From: a virus
IMG/VR virus record: IMGVR_UViG_3300021961_000042
Coordinates: 41,564-105,563 of that record
DNA: 64,000 nt
Strand: one strand, 5' to 3'
The position numbers were made by a program, and so were the translations under genes. Positions 35,463 through 43,287 of the stretch are shown here, piece by piece. The stretch's first letter is position 1, and the number at the start of each line of letters is the position of its first letter. Below the pieces are notes generated by a model. That model was not told the DNA's origin. It made no database searches and saw only the letters and a list, made by a program, of their open reading frames with translations.

Positions 35463-37796
35463 ATGACTAAAGACATTGATTTTTCAAAATATGATAATCC
35501 CACTATTCAAGTGGTGTGGGAAGACTATAATGAAAACTTTACACAAGACAAAATTAAAAGTGTTAAACATTACTTTCAAAAAAAGTATAACACAACAAAT
35601 GTTAATGTCATAACAAAGGCGAAAGTAGAAAAAGAAGAGGGTGAGCAAACTGTAGATGTGTCTGTGAATATCATGGACACAAACTACCAAATTGAACTAC
35701 TTAGACAGTTTTTAACAAGTAAAAATTATGACAAACACTTGGATGATATTTTAAATCATAATAAGATGGTTGAAAATAAAATGCAAGAAACTGAAACAGA
35801 AACTGCGGTATTTAAAAAGTGGTTCATTAAAAATATTGAGTTTTCAAACTTCTTATCTTACGGAGAAAATCAGAAAGTTGATTTTGAAAAAACAGGAGGA
35901 CTTACAGTAATTGAATCAAACCCACCAAACTTTGGAGGTAAAACCGTACTGTCTGTTGATCTTCTATTATTTTTATTCTTTAATGAGACAACAAAAACAA
36001 CAAAAGCTGAAGAAATATTTAATAGGTTTACTGATAAAGATAAAGTAACAGTAAAGGGTGAAATTGTTATTGATGGTGAAGAATATATCATTGTAAGAAA
36101 CATTGAAAGAAAGATGTCTAAAAAAGGTGAATGGAATGTAAAAACTGAATTAGATTTTTTTAAAAAACTATCTGACGGTACACTTCAAAACTTTACAGGT
36201 GAGCAAAGAAGAGAGACTGAAAAATTCATTAAAGAATCTATAGGAACAAAAGAAGATTTCTTAATGACAATTCTTACAACCGCAACAAACCTTGAAGAAC
36301 TAATTGATTCAAAACCAACCGCAAGAGGTCAGGTACTTTCAAGGTTTATGGGTCTTGATTTCTTGAGAAGAAAAGAAGATGTTGCAAAATCAATATACTC
36401 TGACTTTTCAAAATCCATGTTATCAAACATTTATAACACGGAACAGTTGAAAACCGATAATGAAAATAGTGAAACAAAAATAACAGAGTTAAATACCAAT
36501 ATTGAGAGTTATAGACTTGAGTTAATTAATATTGATTCAAACTTAACAAAAGGTAGACAATATCGTGATGACATGCTAAGAAAAAAACATACAGATATTG
36601 ATGTTGAATTAAGTAGATTGAACCCAAGTCAAGTTAAACAAGAAATTGAAGGTCACGAGTCTCAAATTGAACAAACAAAGTTAAAATTAAATGAACTTAA
36701 CGTTGTTGAACCAAAAGAGTACTACAAAGAAGATGAACACGATAAGGTAAAAGAAGAATACAAGATTGTGTTTAAAGAAAAGATTGAACTTGATACTAAA
36801 ATATCAGAAATTGAAAAATTAGCAAGTTCTGTTAGTGGTGGTATTAAATGCGAACACTGTGGAATTGATTTGATGAATGCTAGTATTACCCAACAAAAAA
36901 TATCTGAACTTGATGGTTATATTAGTCAAAAAGAGGAAAAAGAGGGGTTAATGACTATTTTAACAAGCAAAGAAAAAGAATTTGTTGAAACAAAAAGACT
37001 ATTTGATGAGTATGAAAAAAACAAACTCATTAAAGAAAAATATGAAGCAACGATTGAAAATTACGAGTTAAAAATTAATGGACTTCAAACAAAATTGACT
37101 GAATACGATAAGATGTTGGATAAGATCAAAGAAAATGAGCATATTGATTCAATGTTAATTAAGGCTAATTTGAGGTTGGAAGATCTTGATAGACAAAAGA
37201 CACAAAAACAAAATCAGATTAATAGTGACGAGTACTCAATTAAAACACTACAAGAAAAAATTAAAACAAACTTAAATAACATTATTAAAATTTCTGAAGA
37301 AGAAGAAAAAGAAAAAATATATAAAATATACTTGGAGGCCTACGGTAAAAATGGTATTTCTAAAATCATAATGAAAACAATGATCCCGCTTATTAATTCA
37401 GAACTACAAAGATTGATGGAAGAAAGTGCTTACTTTAAACTTCAAATCCAAATTAATGATAAAAATGAGGTTGAATTTAGTATGATTGATAATGGTACCG
37501 GTGTTGAAAAGTTAATGTCTTCTGGAAGCGGATATGAACGTACAATTGCATCACTTGCTTTACGTTCAGTACTGAGTAAGATATGTAGTTTACCAAAACC
37601 AAACTTAATCGTTTTTGATGAGGTGTTTGGTAAAATTTCAAATGAAAACTTAGAAATGGTCCATAATTTCTTCATGGGGATCAAAGACTTCTTTCCGACC
37701 ATTTTACTAATAAGCCACAACCCAATTGTCAATGCCTGGAGTGATAACACAATAAGAATTTCAAAAGAAGATAATATTTCAAAAGTTTTTCAATAA
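35463..37796 (+). CDS. SbcC/gp46-like recombination ATPase (777 aa)
   Basis: The start at 35463 (MTKDIDFSKYD) is preferred to an upstream codon inside the previous gene. An extra N-terminal domain of about 120 residues precedes the ATPase. Then come FLSYGENQ, the Walker A region N-P-P-N-F-G-G-K-T, long coiled coils, a zinc hook C-E-H-C-G near residue 462, the signature S-G-S-G-Y-E-R and Walker B LIVFDEVFGK. The first Walker A Gly is replaced. It partners the gp47-like protein at 32486 in end processing. Confidence 0.88.
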   Translation: MTKDIDFSKYDNPTIQVVWEDYNENFTQDKIKSVKHYFQKKYNTTNVNVITKAKVEKEEGEQTVDVSVNIMDTNYQIELLRQFLTSKNYDKHLDDILNHNKMVENKMQETETETAVFKKWFIKNIEFSNFLSYGENQKVDFEKTGGLTVIESNPPNFGGKTVLSVDLLLFLFFNETTKTTKAEEIFNRFTDKDKVTVKGEIVIDGEEYIIVRNIERKMSKKGEWNVKTELDFFKKLSDGTLQNFTGEQRRETEKFIKESIGTKEDFLMTILTTATNLEELIDSKPTARGQVLSRFMGLDFLRRKEDVAKSIYSDFSKSMLSNIYNTEQLKTDNENSETKITELNTNIESYRLELINIDSNLTKGRQYRDDMLRKKHTDIDVELSRLNPSQVKQEIEGHESQIEQTKLKLNELNVVEPKEYYKEDEHDKVKEEYKIVFKEKIELDTKISEIEKLASSVSGGIKCEHCGIDLMNASITQQKISELDGYISQKEEKEGLMTILTSKEKEFVETKRLFDEYEKNKLIKEKYEATIENYELKINGLQTKLTEYDKMLDKIKENEHIDSMLIKANLRLEDLDRQKTQKQNQINSDEYSIKTLQEKIKTNLNNIIKISEEEEKEKIYKIYLEAYGKNGISKIIMKTMIPLINSELQRLMEESAYFKLQIQINDKNEVEFSMIDNGTGVEKLMSSGSGYERTIASLALRSVLSKICSLPKPNLIVFDEVFGKISNENLEMVHNFFMGIKDFFPTILLISHNPIVNAWSDNTIRISKEDNISKVFQ

Positions 37797-37804
37797 TATT
37801 TATT
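37797..37804 (+). promoter_or_regulatory. TATTTATT element after gp46
   Basis: TATTTATT begins directly at the gp46 stop and lies nine bases before an ATG at 37814. A TAACTTTG host-type -7 element follows at 37840-37847. Confidence 0.4.
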
Positions 37805-37813
37805 TTAAATAAC

Positions 37814-38452
37814 ATGCTAAGAATATCAAAAAAAATATATAACTTTGTACTATATATAAAAAGTAAATTAATGAGAAAAAGACAACCAAAACAAGATCCC
37901 TCTTATATGTTATTTATTTTTGGAGATTTTGACGAACAAGAAAACTTGGCAACAAATTTGTCGTCTCAGTTATTGACAGTCGTATCTTCACCATTTTTAA
38001 AATTTACATATGGTGAGTACGGAGTCGTTTTTCATTTTAGAAGTAAAGAAGTTTTTTCTGACCTAAAAGAGTATATCGATATGGGTATGTCAGAAATCAC
38101 CGAACAATACTTTTTAATGGAAGTAACTAAGAACATGGACATAAAAATGCCAAGAAAACTAAAGAAAGATTTTTTGAATATTGACGGAGAAGAAAAAAAG
38201 AAAGAAACAAAAACAGGAGAAATAAATGTAGAAAGTAAATTAAAAGAAAGAAGAGAAGAATTAAGAAATTTTACGTTTGAGTTTTTAATGCCAACGGACT
38301 TTAATCAAATGGTTCAAAAGAACGAACCGGATTACTTACCAACGGTAGATGAAATATTAGACAAAATATCAGAGAATGGAATTGAATCATTAACAGAGAA
38401 AGAAAAAGAGATTTTAGACAATTATGGAAAGAGAAAAGATGGAGGACATTAA
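37814..38452 (+). CDS. Hypothetical protein (212 aa) upstream of sigma factor
   Basis: Two starts are possible: 37814, after TATTTATT, or 37871 (MRKRQPKQD), 23 bases after a TAACTTTG element. The central part (YMLFIFGDFDEQENLA, then FTYGEYGVVFHFRS) looks like a small alpha/beta domain. The C-terminus LPTVDEILDKISENGIESLT then EKEILDNY is a motif I associate with a short tail on several Bacteroidota proteins. It overlaps the sigma gene by 29 bases, so co-expression is likely. Function unknown. Confidence 0.65.
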   Translation: MLRISKKIYNFVLYIKSKLMRKRQPKQDPSYMLFIFGDFDEQENLATNLSSQLLTVVSSPFLKFTYGEYGVVFHFRSKEVFSDLKEYIDMGMSEITEQYFLMEVTKNMDIKMPRKLKKDFLNIDGEEKKKETKTGEINVESKLKERREELRNFTFEFLMPTDFNQMVQKNEPDYLPTVDEILDKISENGIESLTEKEKEILDNYGKRKDGGH

Positions 38453-39239
38453 GTCGTCAAACCCTTTGAATCAAGATGAGATTCAAATTTATTTAAAAGA
38501 CATTAGAAAATTGAAGGTGATGACACCTGATAGAGAAAAGTATTTAGCTGAACGTATAATGTCTAGTGACTGTACGGAAAGAGAAAAAGAACAAATACAA
38601 AAAGAAATGTTGGAAGGTAATTTACGTTTTGTAATTACTGTGGCGAAACAGTATCAAAATCAAGGAATTGATTTATCAGATTTAATTGCTGAAGGTAACT
38701 TTGGATTGATGAAAGCAATTAAAAACTTCGATTGGAGCAAAAACAACCGTTTTATTTCATATGCGGTATGGTGGATTAAACAATCAATCCTTCAATCCCT
38801 CAATGAAAATTCACGAACTATAAGACTTCCGGTTAATGTTGTTCAAGATATGCAAAAAGAGAAGAAAGAAAATGAAAAAACAAATAAAGATCTTTCCGAA
38901 AAGTTTGCAACACTTCCAAGAATGATTGATCTTGATATGCATATTAATGAAGATGGAGATACCCTTATAGATATCATTAAAAACGATAACGTAGAATCAC
39001 CAGATGAGATATTTTCAACTAAAGATCTTCTGAAAGAAAAAATGATGAAAATTATGAGTGTATTAGACATTAGAGAAAGAACTATAGTTGAAGATTACTA
39101 CGGAATAACCGGCACACCAAGAACATTAGAAGATATTGGGACAGACTTTGGACTTACAAAAGAAAGGGTTAGACAAATTAAAGAAAAGGCTCTTCGTAAG
39201 TTAAGAAATGAATGTTCAGATTTATTTGAATATTTATGA
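38424..39239 (+). CDS. RpoD-like sigma-70 factor (271 aa)
   Basis: Region 1.2 (IQIYLKDIRKLKVMTPDRE), region 2 (NLRFVITVAKQYQNQGIDLSDL, then F-I-S-Y-A-V-W-W-I-K-Q-S-I-L), region 3 and region 4 (LEDIGTDFGLTKERVRQIKE-K-A-L-R) are all present. It is the compact Bacteroidota RpoD layout, with a short region between 2 and 3. The start could also be 38436. As a phage product it may redirect host polymerase to phage promoters; which of the two promoter classes it reads cannot be told. Confidence 0.9.
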   Translation: MEREKMEDIKSSNPLNQDEIQIYLKDIRKLKVMTPDREKYLAERIMSSDCTEREKEQIQKEMLEGNLRFVITVAKQYQNQGIDLSDLIAEGNFGLMKAIKNFDWSKNNRFISYAVWWIKQSILQSLNENSRTIRLPVNVVQDMQKEKKENEKTNKDLSEKFATLPRMIDLDMHINEDGDTLIDIIKNDNVESPDEIFSTKDLLKEKMMKIMSVLDIRERTIVEDYYGITGTPRTLEDIGTDFGLTKERVRQIKEKALRKLRNECSDLFEYL

Positions 39240-39246
39240 TAAAAAG

Positions 39247-39278
39247 TTTGGTAGATTAAAAAAAACTACATATCTTTG
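39247..39278 (+). promoter_or_regulatory. Bacteroidota-type promoter for candidate sRNA
   Basis: TTTG at 39247-39250 and TATCTTTG at 39271-39278 with 20 bases between. It is followed by about 70 bases and a terminator, with no reading frame. Confidence 0.65.
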
Positions 39279-39284
39279 TATTAA

Positions 39285-39352
39285 CAAAAAAAAGTTCTTC
39301 TTGTCAGAATACATTAAGAACAACCACAGTCAGAATACTGTGGTTTTTTTTT
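39285..39352 (+). ncRNA. Candidate small RNA with two hairpins sharing a loop sequence
   Basis: From a host-type promoter the transcript would contain hairpin 1 (GTTCTT/AAGAAC, 39294-39321) and hairpin 2 (AACCACAGT/ACTGTGGTT, 39322-39345), followed by a run of T. Both contain GTCAGAATAC (39303-39312 and 39329-39338), with much of the decamer in the unpaired loop. A repeated loop decamer suggests target pairing or protein binding. No plausible peptide is encoded. The next gene is convergent on the minus strand. Confidence 0.62.
39322..39352 (+). terminator. Rho-independent terminator of the sRNA
   Basis: A nine-pair stem with loop CAGAAT is followed by a run of T ending near 39352. The T run reaches the end of the convergent gene. 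Confidence 0.85.
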
Positions 39353-39746
39353 AAACGAAAATTTGGAGTTGTCCTTTACTTACGGTAAACCCTTCTTTTT
39401 TCATTACTGTTATTATTATCAAATCCCAGTGATTTATATAATTTTTTTTTGGCTCAATAACTATATTAAGTTGATCTCCTTTTAACCTACTTACAATAAA
39501 TCTTTTACCATTTCTGATTTTACCTTCAATAATGTTATAAACTATATCATCTTTTGCGTCCTCTAATAATTTTACAATATTTAAATCGTAAATTTTATTT
39601 CCCGATCCATGTCTCCATTTTCTGTCATTGGTATGACCCCATTCATCGTGGTAAAGATCAAAATCAAAAGTCACATCATTACTAATTTCATGAAATTTTT
39701 GTTCTTGTAATAAAGTTTTTTTAATTATGTTATTTAAACCTATCAT
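39351..39746 (-). CDS. Putative packaged internal protein (131 aa)
   Basis: The leader MIGLNNIIKKTLLQEQ contains L-Q-E, in the style of T4 capsid-targeting leaders. The remainder is a compact acidic/basic domain with D-F-D-L-Y-H-D-E-W-G-H-T-N and a later FIVSRLKGDQLNIVI strand. On its own strand TATTTATT lies just upstream (39750-39757). It is divergent from the membrane protein at 39802. The domain is not recognised. Confidence 0.68.
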   Translation of the reverse strand: MIGLNNIIKKTLLQEQKFHEISNDVTFDFDLYHDEWGHTNDRKWRHGSGNKIYDLNIVKLLEDAKDDIVYNIIEGKIRNGKRFIVSRLKGDQLNIVIEPKKNYINHWDLIIITVMKKEGFTVSKGQLQIFV

Positions 39747-39749
39747 CTT

Positions 39750-39757
39750 AATAAATA
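39750..39757 (-). promoter_or_regulatory. Candidate late promoter TATTTATT (minus strand)
   Basis: Minus-strand TATTTATT ends three to four bases before the ATG at 39746. Together with 39777 it makes a divergent pair. Confidence 0.42.
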
Positions 39758-39776
39758 TGATATTCTTTATTATAAG

Positions 39777-39784
39777 TATTTATT
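39777..39784 (+). promoter_or_regulatory. Candidate late promoter TATTTATT (plus strand)
   Basis: TATTTATT lies 17 bases before the ATG at 39802, the first gene of a membrane/lysis-like operon. Confidence 0.42.
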
Positions 39785-39801
39785 AACTATAATAATATAA
39801 T

Positions 39802-40932
39802 ATGAAAGAAAAGTTTTTACCTTGGTTTTTGTTATTTTGTGCTCTTGGGTTATCAGGAACTGCGGCATACTATAGTGTTGTTGGTTTAGCCGTTGTTTTT
39901 GCGGGTGTTGCAATTCCGGTAATAATCATGGGCGCATTTTTAGAGATATCTAAAATCGCAATTGCAACTTATTTACATGACAAATGGAAAGAAACATACG
40001 GAGTTTTAAAGATATATATGACAATTGCATTAGTTACGTTGTCAATAATAACCTCTTTAGGTATATATGGATTGTTAAGTACGGGATTTCAAGAAAATAT
40101 TGCAAAACTTGAAATAGGAGAGAAACAAGTAAAAAATGTCGAAGTAAAAAAGAAAAGATTTGAAGACATTAAAACTGAACTAACAAAAGAAAAAACAATA
40201 CTTGACGGCGACATAACAAAATTAAGAGACGGACTTTCAAATAATACAACCACCCAAACTGTCGATAGAAGAACAGGTCAGATAATTACAAGAGCAAATA
40301 ATGCAAATAGAAAAACATTTGAAAATCAACTAAAAGAAGCACAAGTTAGAAGAGATACAATATCTAAAAAAATAGATGCATTTAATGACAGTATAACAAA
40401 GTTAAATGTAGACATACTGAATATGGAGTCCAAAGAAATTGGTGGAGGAGAACTTGGAACTATTAAATATTTGAGTGAGTTATTAGGTTGGGACATTAAA
40501 AAAACTGCAAACTTTTTTATTCTAATTTTAATATTTGTTTTTGATCCATTAGCTATCACTTTAGTAATTGCAACAAATCAAGCATTTAAAAATACAAGAA
40601 AAGAAGAAACCATACAAGTACCGACTAACCACCGACCAAGTACCGACCAAGTAGAACCTGTAATTATTGAAAAGATAGTTGAGGTACCTGTTGAAGTTAT
40701 TAAAGAAGTTGAAAAGGTTGTTGAGGTACCGGTAAATAATAAAAAAAATATTACACCGATTGAAGAATTATTTGAAACCGAACAAATATTTGATTTACAG
40801 ATGCAAAATCAAATAAAAGAAGAAGAGATTCAAAATACCAAAATAAATAATGTACAAGTAGTTCAACAAGAACCTAAACGACTTTCTTATTCAAATAGAA
40901 ATGGTGGATCTTTCAGAATTAACAGAGTTTAA
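39802..40932 (+). CDS. Polytopic membrane and coiled-coil protein (376 aa)
   Basis: Hydrophobic helices lie near residues 5-25, 27-50, 70-95 and 238-260 (FFILILIFVFDPLAITLVI). Between them is a charged coiled coil from about 105 to 215. The C-terminus carries V-E-V-P-V-E-V-I-K-E-V repeats like those of the protein at 34081. The gene begins an operon with amidase-like and spanin-like genes. Membrane anchoring and a role in lysis or infection are inferred. Confidence 0.7.
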   Translation: MKEKFLPWFLLFCALGLSGTAAYYSVVGLAVVFAGVAIPVIIMGAFLEISKIAIATYLHDKWKETYGVLKIYMTIALVTLSIITSLGIYGLLSTGFQENIAKLEIGEKQVKNVEVKKKRFEDIKTELTKEKTILDGDITKLRDGLSNNTTTQTVDRRTGQIITRANNANRKTFENQLKEAQVRRDTISKKIDAFNDSITKLNVDILNMESKEIGGGELGTIKYLSELLGWDIKKTANFFILILIFVFDPLAITLVIATNQAFKNTRKEETIQVPTNHRPSTDQVEPVIIEKIVEVPVEVIKEVEKVVEVPVNNKKNITPIEELFETEQIFDLQMQNQIKEEEIQNTKINNVQVVQQEPKRLSYSNRNGGSFRINRV

Positions 40933-41503
40933 ACCTTTGGGTTCATCTAAAAACAAAAAACAAATAATTCTTTGTGAAACCAAAAGGAATGTAAAAAATT
41001 ATATTAACTCTTTAAAATATAGATACAACGGAGAAAATAAAAACCTACCAAATTTTATCATATCTAGAGATGGTGAAATTTATAAAATAATGGAACCATT
41101 ATCTTATGCTAATTATATGAACGATTCTGTTTTAGATAAAAAATCTATTATAATATGTATGGAAAATTTGGGTTGGTTAGAAAGAAAACCACTTAGTTCT
41201 ATATACATAAATTGGATTGGTGATATTTATAAAAAAGAAGCGTTTGAAAAAAGATGGAGGGATAGAGTTTTTTGGCAACCATACGACGAATATAAACAAA
41301 TTGAAAGCTTAAAAAAACTTTTAAAAAATTTGTGTGATGAGTATAAAATACCAAAAATTTGTCCTGAATCTAATGTTAGACAAGAAGGTGTAGAGAACTT
41401 TTCAGGTATTATATCTAAAAGTTCTTATGATTTCAGGTCAAAAGATTTAAACCCATCTTTTAACTTTAAACATTTGAAAAAATTTTTAGAAAATGATGAA
41501 TGA
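40901..41503 (+). CDS. Degenerate amidase_2/PGRP-like protein (200 aa)
   Basis: The order Q-I-I-L-C-E-T, F-I-I-S-R-D-G-E-I-Y-K-I, I-I-I-C-M-E-N-L, then SLKKLLKNLCDEYKIP, and finally F-N-F-K-H-L resembles N-acetylmuramoyl-L-alanine amidase_2. The usual zinc ligands are not where expected: H-H-T is C-E-T, and the later His residues are missing. It may be a binding protein or a divergent lysin. It overlaps the upstream gene by 32 bases. Confidence 0.55.
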   Translation: MVDLSELTEFKPLGSSKNKKQIILCETKRNVKNYINSLKYRYNGENKNLPNFIISRDGEIYKIMEPLSYANYMNDSVLDKKSIIICMENLGWLERKPLSSIYINWIGDIYKKEAFEKRWRDRVFWQPYDEYKQIESLKKLLKNLCDEYKIPKICPESNVRQEGVENFSGIISKSSYDFRSKDLNPSFNFKHLKKFLENDE

Positions 41504-42020
41504 TTATGATGAAATAAAAAATCTTATTAAGAGAAGTAAAATGCTTTTTGAGCAAAAGGGCCCTTTAAATTTGGCAAAAAGTATCGAATCAGATATTGAA
41601 CAAGCGGATCCTGAAGAGGTTAAAAAAGAAAAAAGTAAAACATATAGAATTTCTGGAGGACTTTTAACTATCCATGCTAAAGATAAGAAAGAATTAGACT
41701 TAACCACAGATGAAAAAACAAATTTCCAACAAACAATGGACGAATTTGTTGCGGAAGTTTCAGATTTGGCGGAATTTGGAGTATTAAACATATATGAAAA
41801 CGAAGTTCAATGGAGTGGAAAAATAATGGATTTTGACATTGAATTTTTCTATTCGATAGGTGAAAACAATGGTGTATATGTGAATGGTGATATGATTAAA
41901 TTAGATGAAAAATTGACAGAATTAGTAACAAAACTAACAACATATTACGAAAAATTTAAAGCAAAGTGGGCTAAAGTAATTGCATTAAGAAAAAAAACAA
42001 AAATGAAAAAAGAAAAATGA
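41493..42020 (+). CDS. Putative packaged internal protein (175 aa)
   Basis: The start is 41493 or 41496. The leader NDYDEIKNLIKRSKMLFEQK contains L-F-E. A K/E-rich linker is followed by a small domain (YRISGGLLTIHA, later ILNIYENEVQWSGKIMDFDI). It lacks its own late-type element but is in the operon started at 39777. It overlaps both neighbours. Domain unknown. Confidence 0.65.
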   Translation: MMNDYDEIKNLIKRSKMLFEQKGPLNLAKSIESDIEQADPEEVKKEKSKTYRISGGLLTIHAKDKKELDLTTDEKTNFQQTMDEFVAEVSDLAEFGVLNIYENEVQWSGKIMDFDIEFFYSIGENNGVYVNGDMIKLDEKLTELVTKLTTYYEKFKAKWAKVIALRKKTKMKKEK

Positions 42021-42370
42021 TAAATTTTTTAAAAAAATATTTTAAAGAGATATTGTTAGTATTAACAATTGGCGTTGTAATTTTTTTGTTGGTAAAAATA
42101 TTCACACCAGCACCTGACAAAAGTGAATTGTTGAAATACAAATTAAAACAATTGGACGACAAAATTAATGGTTTGAAGCAACAACAAAAACAGTTGGACG
42201 ACTCTATTTCAATGTATAAAAAAGACATCGAGAGAATTGATGAAAACATTGAAAATATAAGATCTCAAAAAACCACCATAAATAACTATTATGAAGAAAA
42301 AGACAAAGACATCAAGGGATGGTCTAATAAACAAATTGATAGTTCATTAAGAAAAAGATACAAATTTTAG
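42017..42370 (+). CDS. Spanin-like membrane coiled-coil protein (117 aa)
   Basis: A single N-terminal membrane helix (residues about 11-28) is followed by a continuous coiled coil (residues 35-100). This is the layout of inner-membrane spanins (Rz-type). The next gene has a signal peptide and its own coiled coil. A lysis role in the inner membrane is inferred; a structural role cannot be excluded. Confidence 0.58.
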   Translation: MINFLKKYFKEILLVLTIGVVIFLLVKIFTPAPDKSELLKYKLKQLDDKINGLKQQQKQLDDSISMYKKDIERIDENIENIRSQKTTINNYYEEKDKDIKGWSNKQIDSSLRKRYKF

Positions 42371-42373
42371 ATT

Positions 42374-42787
42374 ATGAAAAACATTTTAATTCTTATTTTA
42401 TTTTTACTTCCTTTAACTTTATTATCACAAAAAGATATAAAAAAAGACACAACACAGATATGTTTTCCAACTGAGGTAGGTAGACAAATCGAATCTGATT
42501 TAAATGAACTCGATAAGTTAAGAGAATTAAAAAAACTGACTGATTTTGAAATTAAAGAATTAGAAAAAAAGATAGTTAAACAAGATTCAATAATTTCTAA
42601 ACTTGAACAAAAAGATGTTAATAACCAATTGATTGTTGCTGGGGTTGAAGAAAAATTTAAGTTGGTAGAAAACGACAATAAGGACCTTAGAGGTAAATTA
42701 AAATGGGCTGGAATAAAATCTAACATAATTGAAATAGCATCAGGTGCGTTAATGGCAACTTTTGTTTATATACAATTATTTAAATAA
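42374..42787 (+). CDS. Exported coiled-coil protein with C-terminal anchor (137 aa)
   Basis: Residues 1-18 are a signal-peptide-like segment (MKNILILILFLLPLTLLSQ). Residues 45-110 are a coiled coil and residues 118-136 form a C-terminal hydrophobic helix. No lipobox Cys is present, so it is not a classical outer-membrane spanin. It is adjacent to the spanin-like gene and could complement it. It overlaps the next gene by one base. Confidence 0.58.
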   Translation: MKNILILILFLLPLTLLSQKDIKKDTTQICFPTEVGRQIESDLNELDKLRELKKLTDFEIKELEKKIVKQDSIISKLEQKDVNNQLIVAGVEEKFKLVENDNKDLRGKLKWAGIKSNIIEIASGALMATFVYIQLFK

Positions 42788-43254
42788 TGATAACAAAAAA
42801 ACAAATATATAAGTTTCTAAACGAAAAAGAAACTAAAGAAGCCACGGGAGCCGCATCTGCGGGTGGTTTTTCGGCACCTCTTTTTAGTATGTGGTCTGAT
42901 GATGAAGAGGCAAAAGAAGAATATAAAAAAATGGAGGGTGAATTTAAAGAAGCGACTTCATCTTCTTCAGTTGGTGCGTACGACACACCTGGTTTTGATG
43001 ATGTAAAAATGAAAGGTAATAACCCAGTTGGTAGAGGAAAACAATTTAAAAAACCATTATATAAAGGTGGTGGTTTTGTAAAATTAAATAAAAAATGTAA
43101 AACATTTCCATATTGTAGCCAAGGTAATAGTAAAGACAAACCAGTAAAAGTTTCTACGTCTTTATCGCCTTTGAGCGAAGCAATACAAAATGTATCAAAC
43201 AAAACAGGTTTAAGTGTTGATGAAATAAAAAAAATATTACTTTCTAAAATGTAA
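42787..43254 (+). CDS. Putative packaged internal protein with repeated E-A-T motif
   Basis: The leader MITKKQIYKFLNEK contains L-N-E. Two similar blocks follow: EATGAASAGGFSAPLF and EATSSSSVGAYDTPGF. A basic centre (KGNNPVGRGKQFKKPLYKGG) has a C-x(4)-C pair. The C-terminus T-G-L-S-V-D-E-I-K-K-I is helical. It is the end of the operon started at 39777. The repeated blocks look like linear processing or binding motifs. Confidence 0.68.
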   Translation: MITKKQIYKFLNEKETKEATGAASAGGFSAPLFSMWSDDEEAKEEYKKMEGEFKEATSSSSVGAYDTPGFDDVKMKGNNPVGRGKQFKKPLYKGGGFVKLNKKCKTFPYCSQGNSKDKPVKVSTSLSPLSEAIQNVSNKTGLSVDEIKKILLSKM

Positions 43255-43275
43255 GGTAATTTATAAATCTAAAGA

Positions 43276-43283
43276 TATTTATA
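43276..43283 (+). promoter_or_regulatory. Candidate late promoter element TATTTATA
   Basis: The octamer lies four bases before the ATG at 43288. Confidence 0.45.
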
Positions 43284-43287
43284 TGGT

